A DNA stretch of 64,000 nucleotides, taken from the NCBI RefSeq assembly GCF_003063355.1, contig NZ_NESH01000002.1, positions 248,001 to 312,000 on the forward strand. The letters run 5' to 3'. This document shows, piece by piece, positions 1 to 9,500 of this stretch. This DNA comes from Limnohabitans sp. Bal53 (lineage in GTDB: Bacteria; Pseudomonadota; Gammaproteobacteria; Burkholderiales; Burkholderiaceae_C). Made by a program: the position numbers and the translations under genes. Each line of letters opens with the position of its first letter. Position 1 is the stretch's first letter. Below the pieces are notes generated by a model. That model did no database searches, was not told where the DNA came from, and saw nothing but the letters and a program-made list of their open reading frames with translations.

Positions 1-1
1 G

Positions 2-370
2 CGGGTGACCCTGTGTGTGCGTGCTTCAGCAGCCCATGCGGGGCCTGACTGCGCCACAGCGGGAACTTGGGCGCAAGGTTGGGTGGTGTTTGTCGATGGC
101 AACGACAGCGGCCGTCGCGAGGCGGCTGAGCCCGTGCTGCAGCAGCAAGAAGCCTTGCCGGGATTTTTGACGCTTCAAGGAAATGCCACGGTGGATCGCT
201 ACATCTCGTACGGTCCGCTAGGCCGCAGCCAAAGCACCACGGGTGCCTTTCAGGCGGGGACCTTGACCCTGTGTGGGGTGGGCCTGCCCCATGTTTGGCG
301 GGTGGTGATCAACGCGGTGGGCAAACCCCGTCTGGAAAAAGCCGATCGTCAGCAAGATGCGAATTGCTAA
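2..370 (+). CDS. FimT/GspH-type pseudopilin, C-terminal part (5' truncated by window edge)
   Basis: The reading frame is open from the first codon of the window to a TAA and gives about 122 residues. The pattern RVTLC, a Cys-containing segment, then WAQGWVVFVD followed by a Gly-rich strand and LTLCG near the end matches the C-terminal domain of GspH/FimT minor pseudopilins of type IV pili or type II secretion. The N-terminal prepilin peptidase site and hydrophobic helix would lie left of the window. The paired cysteines (LCV...DCA and LTLCG) are usual in FimT/FimU-like proteins. It converges on nrdR. The family call is fairly firm; which pilus system it serves cannot be judged here. Confidence 0.75.
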   Translation, partial: RVTLCVRASAAHAGPDCATAGTWAQGWVVFVDGNDSGRREAAEPVLQQQEALPGFLTLQGNATVDRYISYGPLGRSQSTTGAFQAGTLTLCGVGLPHVWRVVINAVGKPRLEKADRQQDANC

Positions 371-471
371 GGGCGGGCTCTTGACTTGAATCCAGGCCTT
401 GACAGCTTGGGCCGCGCCCAAGTGCCGGGCAGTTTTGAACCAGCGCACCGGCGCTGGCGTGAGCCGCTCAT

Positions 472-921
472 TTACCGCTGGACTTCGTCGACCAGTGTTT
501 TGAACGCGTCGATGTCTTCGAAGTTGCGGTAAACGCTGGCAAAGCGGACATAGGCCACTTTGTCGAGCTTTTTCAACTCACGCATGACCCATTCACCAAT
601 GCGGTGCGAGGCCACTTCGCGGATACCCAGATTCAGCAGGTTTTCCTCAATCCGCTCAATGGCGCTGTCCACTTGTTCTGTACTCACAGGCCGCTTGCGC
701 AAAGCCAGGTTCAAGCTGCCACGCAGTTTGTCACGTTGGTACTCGATGCGCCGGCCGTCTTTTTTGACGATGGCCGGAAAGTTGACCTCCGGCTTTTCGT
801 AGGTGGTGAAGCGCTTCTCACAGGCGCCGCACTGGCGACGACGCCGGATGAAATCCCCGTCCTCGGCCAAACGGGTCTCGACCACCTGGGTTTCGAGGTG
901 GCTGCAAAACGGGCATTTCAT
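472..921 (-). CDS. nrdR: Transcriptional repressor NrdR
   Basis: 149 residues, the usual length. The N-terminal zinc ribbon has Cys3, Cys6, Cys31 and Cys34 with the run of arginines between them, followed by an ATP-cone domain (about residues 49-139). NrdR represses ribonucleotide reductase genes in response to ATP/dATP bound by the ATP-cone. It starts 12 nt after the glyA stop, so it is co-transcribed with glyA, a common arrangement in Burkholderiales. No ribonucleotide reductase gene or NrdR box pair is visible in this window. Confidence 0.96.
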   Translation of the reverse strand: MKCPFCSHLETQVVETRLAEDGDFIRRRRQCGACEKRFTTYEKPEVNFPAIVKKDGRRIEYQRDKLRGSLNLALRKRPVSTEQVDSAIERIEENLLNLGIREVASHRIGEWVMRELKKLDKVAYVRFASVYRNFEDIDAFKTLVDEVQR

Positions 922-933
922 CGCGCGGGTCTA

Positions 934-2178
934 TCAGCCGTAGACCGGGAAGCGGCTGGTCAGGGCGTGCACCTTGGCGCGCACAGCGGCCAAATTGGCT
1001 TCGTCCAGCGGGTTGTCCAGCACATCGGCGATCAGGTGGGCCGTGGCGCGGGCTTCTTCGTCCTTGAAACCGCGGGTGGTCATGGCCGGGGTGCCAATGC
1101 GTACGCCGCTGGTCACAAACGGCTTTTCAGGGTCGTTGGGGATGGCGTTCTTGTTGATGGTCATGTGGGCATTGCCCAAAGCGGCTTCGGCCACTTTGCC
1201 GGTGATGCCCTTGGCCCGCAGGTCCACCAGCATGACGTGGCTTTGGGTGCCACCGCTGACGATGCGCAAGCCGCGAGCGGTCAAGGTCTCGGCAATGATC
1301 TGCGCGTTCTTGATCACTTGGGCTTGGTAGGCCTTGAACTCAGGAGCCAGCGCCTCTTTGAAAGCCACAGCCTTGGCCGCGATCACATGCATCAGCGGGC
1401 CGCCTTGCAAGCCGGGGAAGATGGCGCTGTTGATGGCTTTCTCGTGCTCGGCCTTCATCAAGATGATGCCGCCGCGGGGGCCGCGCAGACTCTTGTGGGT
1501 GGTCGAGGTCACCACGTCGGCGTGTGGCACGGGGTTGGGGTAGACACCAGCTGCAATCAGACCCGCGTAGTGGGCCATGTCCACCAAAAAGATCGCGCCG
1601 ACTTCCTTGGCCACTTTGGCAAAGCGCGCCCAGTCGATGTGCAGGCTGTAGGCAGAGGCACCGGCAATGATCAGCTTGGGCTTGGTTTCGCGGGCCTTGG
1701 CTTCCATGGCCTCGTAGTCGATGGCTTCGTTGGCGTCCAAGCCGTAGGACACGACATTGAACCACTTGCCCGACATGTTCAGCGGCATGCCGTGGGTCAG
1801 GTGACCGCCTTCAGCCAGGCTCATGCCCATGATGGTGTCGCCGGGCTTCAGGAAGGCCAGGAACACGGCCTCGTTGGCCGATGCGCCGCAGTGCGGCTGC
1901 ACGTTGGCCGCTTCGGCGCCGAAGATCTGTTTGATGCGATCGATGGCCAACTGCTCGGCCACGTCCACGTGCTCACAGCCGCCGTAGTAGCGCTTGCCGG
2001 GGTAACCTTCGGCGTATTTGTTGGTGAGCTGGCTGCCTTGGGCGGCCATGACGGCGGGCGAGGCGTAGTTTTCGCTGGCGATCAGCTCGATGTGGTGTTC
2101 TTGGCGAGCGTTTTCGGCTTGGATGGCAGCGAAAAGCTCGGGATCGGTTTGTTCAATCAGAGTATTGCGGTTGTACAT
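934..2178 (-). CDS. glyA: Serine hydroxymethyltransferase
   Basis: 414 residues, full length. It converts serine and tetrahydrofolate to glycine and 5,10-methylene-THF, using PLP. The PLP lysine is Lys229 in the STTHKS motif, and the family signatures [23 protein letters not shown] and HYAGLIAAG are intact. An AAAGGA ribosome-binding site lies 5-6 nt before the ATG. The roughly 250-nt leader upstream carries a ZTP riboswitch (2236-2396), which ties expression to purine/one-carbon status. nrdR follows in the same operon. Confidence 0.98.
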   Translation of the reverse strand: MYNRNTLIEQTDPELFAAIQAENARQEHHIELIASENYASPAVMAAQGSQLTNKYAEGYPGKRYYGGCEHVDVAEQLAIDRIKQIFGAEAANVQPHCGASANEAVFLAFLKPGDTIMGMSLAEGGHLTHGMPLNMSGKWFNVVSYGLDANEAIDYEAMEAKARETKPKLIIAGASAYSLHIDWARFAKVAKEVGAIFLVDMAHYAGLIAAGVYPNPVPHADVVTSTTHKSLRGPRGGIILMKAEHEKAINSAIFPGLQGGPLMHVIAAKAVAFKEALAPEFKAYQAQVIKNAQIIAETLTARGLRIVSGGTQSHVMLVDLRAKGITGKVAEAALGNAHMTINKNAIPNDPEKPFVTSGVRIGTPAMTTRGFKDEEARATAHLIADVLDNPLDEANLAAVRAKVHALTSRFPVYG

Positions 2179-2235
2179 GGCAGTCCTTTGGATGGAGGTG
2201 ACCTTGACCAGAACCCGGCGTGAACGGACAAGGGC

Positions 2236-2396
2236 TGCCCAGGCGAACGGCTTAAAACCTGGCCCGGATGAAAGTCAATGCCCGGTCAGGCTGTGCGCTT
2301 CCCAGTGGTTCGGCAGTGAATCGGGTCACCACGCTCCACGTCAGAGTGTTCTGTTTTGCTGAGAAAACAGGCTCCTATCGCCAGTCGCGCACCCGC
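2236..2396 (-). promoter_or_regulatory. ZTP (pfl-motif) riboswitch in the glyA leader
   Basis: Read on the minus strand, the leader starts with GTGCGCGACTGGCGATAG. After an internal hairpin it continues as CCACTGGGAAGCGCAC, so GTGCGC and GCGCAC close stem P1. At the 3' end (about 2250-2236) comes CCGTTCGCCTGGGCA. The GACTGGCG and CGCCTGGGCA blocks are the two conserved halves of the ZTP aptamer, and GGCG can pair with CGCC in the pseudoknot. The linker can fold through CCTG/CAGG and CCGG/CCGG. The family senses ZTP/ZMP, which build up when 10-formyl-THF is short, and glyA is a known target. No terminator hairpin follows, so control is probably translational. A plausible -10 (TACACT, 2404-2399) would start the transcript just before the aptamer. 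Confidence 0.85.
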
Positions 2397-2436
2397 TGAG
2401 TGTAGCCCAGGCGGCACCGCAGATCCGGTCAATCGC

Positions 2437-3225
2437 TCACATTTGGGTTTTTGGCAATGGCGTCTGAGAGGCGTTGGTTTTGTTGGCCAAAGCTGTTTTT
2501 TGACCTTGGCTGATGTGGTCCATCAATTTTTGCTCGGCCAAAACGCGTTCCACATATTGCTCGCCTTTGCCCTGTCCAGAGGCGAGCGCATACAAGCGCA
2601 GTGCTTCTTCGAGCGAGGTTGTATCGTGTATCAAGCCCTGCAGGTAACGTGTGCCCACCCTCAGATTGGTCAAGGGGTCAAAAGCAGCCAATCGGCCGCC
2701 AAAGGGTGAAAGGACTGTGCTGTGGGCGTCAGGTTCGATCTGCATCAGGCCCATGGCGCCTTGGCTGCCTGAGGCAAAAGGATTGAAGCGTGACTCGATG
2801 GCCATGATGGAGAGGATCAAGGTGGGAGCGATTTGGCTGCGCTCACCCAGCGACCAGGCTTCAGACACCAAGGCGGCCAAGGGCTCTGGAGAGATCTTGT
2901 ATTTTCGGCTGAGCCATTGCGTCACCGCCACTTGTTCCTGGTTCAAGTTGTTCACCGATGTGGCTGTGGAGCGTTCAGCAGGGCTTGGGGGCCATGGGGC
3001 TTCTTGGGCTTGGAGCAGTTGAACCTGTCGCCCTTGCAGCCAGCCAATCAGGGTGTCGTTGGCGGTTTGTTGCAGACCAGGGCGGGCCACGAAAGTCAGA
3101 GCAATAGCCACCACGATCAGACCAATTAACGCCAAACTGTGCCGTGTGATCTCAACAAATCCCTCGCGCACATCGCAAATCAGGGTGTGGGCAACCAGTT
3201 TCAGCCTGGTCCATGTCGCTGTCAT
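2437..3225 (-). CDS. Membrane-anchored lytic transglycosylase (SLT domain)
   Basis: 262 residues from the ATG at 3225, chosen because GAGGAAG lies 5 nt upstream; an in-frame ATG at 3240 overlaps that site. One hydrophobic helix (about residues 29-50) anchors the protein, so the catalytic part is periplasmic. The SLT/goose-lysozyme-like domain has MAIESRFNP with the catalytic Glu, then GAMGLMQI and later VGTRYL. It should cleave the MurNAc-GlcNAc bond to form 1,6-anhydro-MurNAc. The C-terminal tail is Lys/Gln/Thr-rich. It stands alone between the glyA leader and a 400-nt gap. The subfamily (MltE/Slt-like) is not resolved. Confidence 0.85.
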   Translation of the reverse strand: MTATWTRLKLVAHTLICDVREGFVEITRHSLALIGLIVVAIALTFVARPGLQQTANDTLIGWLQGRQVQLLQAQEAPWPPSPAERSTATSVNNLNQEQVAVTQWLSRKYKISPEPLAALVSEAWSLGERSQIAPTLILSIMAIESRFNPFASGSQGAMGLMQIEPDAHSTVLSPFGGRLAAFDPLTNLRVGTRYLQGLIHDTTSLEEALRLYALASGQGKGEQYVERVLAEQKLMDHISQGQKTALANKTNASQTPLPKTQM

Positions 3226-3626
3226 AACACTTCCTCTCATGCCAAGCACAAGCCGCCGAAGAGGCCATGACTTGATGGGTTGGTGGGTACGCGACCCGAA
3301 ACAAGTGAATGGCACTTTTTCGGGTTGAGCCGGATTCGGCAGCGGTATCGGGTAATCCCTAGTGAATCCAGGGTGGGGCGAATTTTAGGAACTTTTCATA
3401 ACCCGTCAAGTATATAAATTTACAAAAAACATGATTTTTGTCATAAAGAAAATTTCAGAGTGCTGAATCGATCAGAGATTGCGCCCTAAAACACGCCAAG
3501 TGTTTGTGCGGCTCAAATACCGGCGAAAATAGCCGTTTGACGCCCGATTGGCAGACTTGCGAAGTCAAGTGCCGCCGTTTCGGCCTGTATGCCCTGTGGG
3601 CAACACCGTGATTTAAAGTTTTAACC
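3226..3626. other. 400-nt divergent intergenic region with an AT-rich island
   Basis: This gap separates the minus-strand transglycosylase from the plus-strand DUF349 gene. Positions about 3390-3460 are strikingly AT-rich for this genome. They contain a possible hairpin, ACAAAAA with TTTTTGT around ACATGA. A plus-strand promoter can be read as TTTACA (near 3419), 17 nt, CATAAA. A short hairpin TGCCC/GGGCA occurs near 3590-3602. No convincing gene is seen in the gap. Confidence 0.45.
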
Positions 3627-6437
3627 GTGACTTCTTCTAAGCCTTTTGACATCGCCGCCCTGGACTCTTTGACCGCAGGGATTTTCAATGCGCCCACCTC
3701 CGGCGATCGCGGAGCTCGCCTGCGCGAGTGGTTGCAGTCCGAGCCCTCCGAGGAGCTGATGTCCGAGGTTTACCGCGAACTCTCGGGGCGCGACAAGGGT
3801 GTGGCCAAGTTGCTCAAGGAAAAGCTCGATGACCTCAAGCGCCTGCATGGGCAAGAGTCACTGGCCACTGAATGGGCCCAAAAAGCCGAACATTTGCTGC
3901 AAGCCTCACGCTTGAACATCGCCGATGCACTGGCGTGGCAGCGCGATGCCGCCAAAGCCGGCGCACCGCTTTCGCGCGAGCCCTTGGCGGGCTTCAAGCA
4001 GCGCTTGACCGAAGTGGTCAAGGGCGTGGAAGACCTGCAGCACCAAGTCATGGTGCAGCGCGAAGCGGCCGTGTTGCTGGCCCAGCGCATCGAGGTTTTG
4101 TCGACCAAATCGCTGGCCGAGGCGCTGGGTGGTCAAACCGGCTTGCAGGCCGATGTGGCGCAGTGGCAGAACCAAGCCCAGGCCCTGACCCACAACAGCG
4201 TCTGGCCCAGTGTGGACTTGAAGTATCCGCCACAGCTGGAGGCTGCGGGCAAGCAACTGCAAGCGGTGTGGGATGGCTTTTCGGCCGCCGCAGGCGTGGC
4301 CGCGTTGGCCCAAAGTGACGCCTCGGCCGCCTTGCCCCCCGTGCCCGTGTGGGCCGATGAGATCCGCCGCCTGCGCGGTGAGTTGCCCCAGCACGCTGCA
4401 GCGGCTTCCGAATCGGTCAAGCCTGCCAAGTCAGTCAAAACAGAACCCGCCGAAAAACCGGCCAAACCCAAAATCGACCCGGCCCAGCGCCAGGCCTTGC
4501 GCGAGCAAGCCATGGCGGCGGTGACCGAGGTGTTGCAGATGCTGGAAAAGCAGCTTGTGGAGGTCCAAGATGCCCCGCCTGCCGAGGCCACAGCCGCCTT
4601 GCGCAATGCGCTCAAGACCCATGGCAAGCATCTGGACACCAGTCTGGATGAGCGTCTGCACAAGGCCTTGACGGCGGGTGGGGACGCCGAGGGTTGGCAG
4701 CGCTGGCTCGCCGATCAGGTGCGCACCGAGCTGGTCACCCAGGCCGAAGCTTTGCTGGACGCTAACAAAGCCCCCACCGTGGGTGGCCGAAAAATGCAGG
4801 ACAAGCTGCGCCAACTGCGCGACAGCTGGAAGCAAATTGACCAAGGTGGCCTGCCCAACCATGCGCTGTGGAAGCGCTTTGATGCGGCTTGCAACGAGGC
4901 CTACAAAACCGTGCTGGCGTGGCTCGAGCAGATGAAAAAAGACTCGGCCGACCAACGCGCCCAGCGTGTGGCGCTGATGGACGAGGTCAAGGCATGGACC
5001 GCAGAGAATGCCCAAAGCGAGGACTGGCGTGCCCAGCTTCGCGCATTGCATCAGTTTGCTGACCGTTGGCGCAATGCCGGTCACTTGAGCGAGAAGGCCT
5101 TTGGCGAAATGCAGGGCCAGTGGAAAGGTATTTTCAAAGCCGCAGCGGCCCGCCTTGAAGCAGCGCAAAAATCCAGCATTGATCGCCGCCAGGCCCTGAT
5201 CAACGAGGCGCGTGAAGTGGGCTCTGCACCGGCTTTGCGTGTGGATGCCGTCAAGGCCCTGCAGCAACGCTGGCAAGTGGAGGCGCAGTCGGTACCCCTA
5301 GACCGCAAGACCGAACAAAAATTGTGGGAAGTGTTCCGCGCTCCGCTGGACGAAGCGTTCCAGCGTAAGGGCACAGATCGCCCACAAGCTGCAGGTCCCC
5401 TGAGCGATCGAGACCGTGCGGTCATCGACGCCTCCAAAGCCCTGGATGCGGCCAACGCCAGTGGCGACGCGGCCAAGATTCGCGCTGCCATGGCTGCGCT
5501 TGACGCTGCCCTGCGCGGGCAAGCCCTGCAGGCGCAAGCCGCCCAGTCTGCCGCGACTTCAACAGCCAACCCTGTGGTTGCGCCCACGACCGATGCATCG
5601 GCCCAGACGCCAGGTGATGAGGCTGCAGCTTCTGCAGCCGCAGCGACCGAAACGATGTCAGACGAACAAGCCAGCGCCGCTGCATCGTCTGCTGCCGAAC
5701 AGTCGGGGTCTGAATTGGACAACGCCAGCCCTGATCAGCCTGCGGCGGTGGCCCCCAAGCCTGCCAAACCCGTGGTGGCCGTGCGCGGCGACGACCGCCC
5801 TGGCCAAAAGCGCGCCGAAGCCCCTGCTGGGCGCGACGGCCGACGTGATGGCCGCCCTGGTGAGCGCGGTGCGCGCCCCGGGGGTGACCGCGGACAAGGC
5901 GCGGGCCGCTTTGGTGACCGTGGCGCTGAACGCGGCGGAGACCGTTTTGGTGACCGCGCGCCCCGTGAAGACCGAGGCCCACGTCTGGGGGATGCCGCTT
6001 TCCGCGCCCAACGCGAAGCTTTGGAGCGGGCCGAAATGTCGCTGCGTAAGTTGGCCGCTCAGGCGCACGGCGAAACCCTTGGCCGCGTGATGACGGCTTG
6101 GCAAGAGCGCCAGGCCGAGGCGCTGCCTACGGTGCAAGAGTTGGGCAAAGGCGTCAACGCCACCACCCGTCAGGCCTGGGCACAAGCTGTGAGCGCCGAG
6201 CCTAAAACACCAGCGGCTACCGCCTTGCTGCGCCTGGAGATGGCGGCCGATGTGCCAACACCCGCTGACAAACTCAGCGAACGCCGCGCCTTGCAGTTGC
6301 AACTGCTGACCCAGCGCAACCAACCTGGCCCCAGCGAAACCTGGGCACAGGACGTGGCGCAGGTTCTGTCAGGCCCCCACGAGGAGGGCACGGCTCGCCG
6401 CTTGCAAAACGTGCTCAAGAACTTGTTGCGCAGTTGA
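3627..6437 (+). CDS. Large DUF349 domain-containing protein
   Basis: 936 residues beginning at a GTG; an in-frame TGA at 3609 rules out an earlier start, and no strong ribosome-binding site is visible. It is largely alpha-helical and Ala/Gln/Lys/Glu-rich. DUF349-type helical repeats occupy about residues 300-590, with recurring patterns such as LRDSWKQID and LQQRWQVEAQ. Residues about 610-720 are Ala/Ser/Thr-rich. Residues about 718-790 form a low-complexity Arg/Gly/Asp stretch (repeated GDR and FGDR), like RGG-type nucleic-acid-binding linkers. A helical C-terminal domain follows. The biochemical role of DUF349 proteins is not established. dnaE follows after 97 nt. Confidence 0.8.
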   Translation: MTSSKPFDIAALDSLTAGIFNAPTSGDRGARLREWLQSEPSEELMSEVYRELSGRDKGVAKLLKEKLDDLKRLHGQESLATEWAQKAEHLLQASRLNIADALAWQRDAAKAGAPLSREPLAGFKQRLTEVVKGVEDLQHQVMVQREAAVLLAQRIEVLSTKSLAEALGGQTGLQADVAQWQNQAQALTHNSVWPSVDLKYPPQLEAAGKQLQAVWDGFSAAAGVAALAQSDASAALPPVPVWADEIRRLRGELPQHAAAASESVKPAKSVKTEPAEKPAKPKIDPAQRQALREQAMAAVTEVLQMLEKQLVEVQDAPPAEATAALRNALKTHGKHLDTSLDERLHKALTAGGDAEGWQRWLADQVRTELVTQAEALLDANKAPTVGGRKMQDKLRQLRDSWKQIDQGGLPNHALWKRFDAACNEAYKTVLAWLEQMKKDSADQRAQRVALMDEVKAWTAENAQSEDWRAQLRALHQFADRWRNAGHLSEKAFGEMQGQWKGIFKAAAARLEAAQKSSIDRRQALINEAREVGSAPALRVDAVKALQQRWQVEAQSVPLDRKTEQKLWEVFRAPLDEAFQRKGTDRPQAAGPLSDRDRAVIDASKALDAANASGDAAKIRAAMAALDAALRGQALQAQAAQSAATSTANPVVAPTTDASAQTPGDEAAASAAAATETMSDEQASAAASSAAEQSGSELDNASPDQPAAVAPKPAKPVVAVRGDDRPGQKRAEAPAGRDGRRDGRPGERGARPGGDRGQGAGRFGDRGAERGGDRFGDRAPREDRGPRLGDAAFRAQREALERAEMSLRKLAAQAHGETLGRVMTAWQERQAEALPTVQELGKGVNATTRQAWAQAVSAEPKTPAATALLRLEMAADVPTPADKLSERRALQLQLLTQRNQPGPSETWAQDVAQVLSGPHEEGTARRLQNVLKNLLRS

Positions 6438-6534
6438 GCCAATGGCGGTCACACTTTGAAGGTTTGACCGCCAAGGCTGGATGAGATTTTCAATTTGTTT
6501 GATGGGCCATTGATGCCTTCTAAATTGCCCGGTT

Positions 6535-9500
6535 ATGTTTGTCCACCTGCGCCTTCACTCCGAATTTTCTGTCGTTGACTCGACCTGCCGCATCGACGAT
6601 GTGGTCAAGTTGGCGGCGAAGGACGCCCAGCCTGCGCTGGCCATCACCGACCTGAACAACCTGTTTGGCACCGTCAAGTTTTACAAGGAAGGGCGGGGCA
6701 AGGGGGTTAAGCCCATCATTGGTGCAGAGATCAACCTTGAAGGTCTGGGGGGCGACGTCGTAGCCACCAGCCGGGTGGTGCTGTTGGTACAAAACCACCC
6801 CGGTTACCTCAATTTGTGCGAGCTTCTGGCCCGTGCCTGGACACAAAACATCGTCAAAGGCGTGGCAGTCGTCAAGCTGGCATGGCTCAAGGAATTGTCC
6901 GACGGATTGATTTTGCTTTCAGGTGCGCAAGCTGGCCCGGTGGGTCAGGCCATCGTGCAGGGCGACAGCGACAAGGCCGCCGATGTGGCGCTGCAACTGG
7001 GTTCGGTCTTTCCGCACCGGTTTTACCTGGAGCTGCAACGCGCAGGCCGGCCCGAAGACGAGCCGCAAGTAGCGGGTGCTGTGGCGCTGGCCGCACGCTT
7101 GGGTTTGCCGGTGGTGGCCACCCACCCGGTACAGTTCCATGCCGCTGAGGATTACGAGGCGCACGAAGCGCGCGTGTGCATCTCTGAAGGCGAGATTTTG
7201 GCCAACCCGCGCCGGGTGCGGCGTTTCACCCGCGAGCAGTATTTCAAGTCGGCGGCGCAAATGTGTGCTTTGTTTGCCGATGTGCCCAGTGCCATTGCCA
7301 ACACTTTGGAAATTGCCAAGCGCTGCAACTTGAGTTTGGTGTTGGGCAAGCCCCAGCTGCCCAATTTCCCGATCCCGCCTGTCCATGGCGTGGTGATGTC
7401 GGTGGATGACTATTTCCGCCATGTCTCGTTTGAAGGCCTGGAGGAACGCCTCCAGCACCTGTACCCCGACCTGGCCAAACGCGATGCCGAAAGGCCGCGC
7501 TATGTGGAGCGGTTGGAGTTTGAGCTGGGCACCATTTTGAAGATGGGCTTCCCCGGTTACTTCCTGATCGTGGGTGACTTCATTCAGTGGGCCAAGGCCA
7601 ATGGCTGTCCGGTCGGCCCGGGCCGGGGTTCGGGTGCCGGTTCGTTGGTGGCCTACGCACTCAAGATCACCGACCTGGACCCGCTGCAATACAGCTTGCT
7701 GTTTGAGCGCTTTTTGAACCCCGAGCGGGTGTCCATGCCCGACTTCGACATCGACTTTTGCCAGGGCAACCGCGACCGGGTGATTGACTACGTCAAGGAC
7801 AAATACGGGCGCGATGCGGTCAGTCAGATCGCCACCTTCGGCACCATGGCCGCGCGTGCGGCCATCCGCGACGTGGGCCGTGTGCTCGACATGAGTTATA
7901 CGTTTTGCGACGGCATCAGCAAGCTCATCCCCAACAAGCCGGGCATGTCGGTCACGCTGCAATACCCGCCCGCCACGCCCAAAGAGGGCGACAAGAACAA
8001 TTACGCCATTGCGATGGAGCCCATCTTGGCCGAGCGCATCGAGCGCGAAGAGGATGTGAAAACCCTGATCGAGCTGGCGCAAAAGCTCGAAGGCATGACG
8101 CGCAACATCGGCATGCACGCCGGGGGCGTGTTGATCGCGCCGGGCAAGCTCACTGACTTTTGCCCGCTGTACCAGCAGCCCGGCAGTGAATCGGCGGTGA
8201 GCCAATACGACAAGGACGACGTGGAAGCGGCGGGCCTGGTCAAGTTCGACTTCTTGGGCCTGGCCACGCTGACGATTCTGGAGATCGCCCGCGAGTTCAT
8301 CATGAAGCGGCACAAGGGCCAGGAGAACTTCGCCTTTGAAAACATCCCGCTGGACGATGCGCCGACCTACAAACTGTTTTCGGACGGCAAGACCGAGGCC
8401 GTGTTCCAGTTTGAAAGCCGGGGCATGCAGGGTATGTTGCGCGATGCGCGGCCGAGTCGCTTGGAAGACCTGATTGCGCTGAACGCTTTGTACCGCCCGG
8501 GCCCGATGGACCTGATCCCCAGCTTTGTGGCCCGCAAGCACGGACGCGAAGAGGTGGAGTACCCGCACCCGGCGGTGGCTGAGATGCTGAGTGAGACCTA
8601 CGGGATCATGGTCTACCAAGAGCAGGTGATGCAGACGGCGCAGATCCTGGGCGGCTACTCGCTCGGTGGTGCCGACTTGTTGCGCCGCGCCATGGGCAAG
8701 AAAAAGGCCGAAGAAATGGCCGAGCACCGCGAGAAGTTCCGCGCGGGCGCATTGGCCACCCACAACATCCCGCAGGACAAGGCCGATGAAGTCTTTGACC
8801 TGATGGAAAAATTTGCGGGCTACGGTTTCAACAAGTCGCACGCTGCCGCTTATTCGCTGCTGGCCTACCACACCGGTTGGCTCAAGGTGCACTACACCGC
8901 CGAGTTCTTCTGCGCCAACATGACGGTGGAGATGGACGACACCGACAAACTCAAGGTCTTGCACGAGGATGCCCTGAAGTTTGGCATTCGCTTTGACCCG
9001 CCGGACGTGAACCGGGGCACGCACCGCTTTGAGCCGGTGACCGACAAGATCATCCGCTACGGCCTGGGTGCCATCAAAGGCACGGGCCAGCAAGCGATTG
9101 AAGCCATCGTGGCCGCCCGCAACGAGGGTGGCCCTTTCACCAGCTTGTTTGACTTTGCGGTGCGCGTGGACCGTACACGCATCAACAAACGCACCGTGGA
9201 CGCGCTCATCAAAGCGGGTGCTTTTGACTCGCTGCACATGAACCGTGCCGCCTTGTCGGCCAGCATCGACAAGGCTTTTGAGTTTGCTGCAGCCACTGTG
9301 GCCAACGCCAACCAAGGCGGGCTGTTTGACATGCTGGGCGACGACTCGCACGGCTCCAGCACACAAGAGCCGGACTTGGTGGAGGTCATGCCTTGGGGCA
9401 TCAAGGAGCGCCTGCTGCTCGAAAAAACCGCTGTGGGCTTTTTCTTGTCCGGCCATTTGTTTGACGCGGTCGAGCGCGAAGTTCGCCAATTTGCGCGTCG

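Noticed and set aside
218-448. A 76-residue minus-strand frame overlapping the pseudopilin gene end
   Set aside because: No motif and no ribosome-binding site, and it overlaps a recognisable coding region.
604-2223. A 539-codon open frame antisense to nrdR and glyA
   Set aside because: Both minus-strand genes are intact and recognisable; the antisense product is low-complexity and unlike any family.
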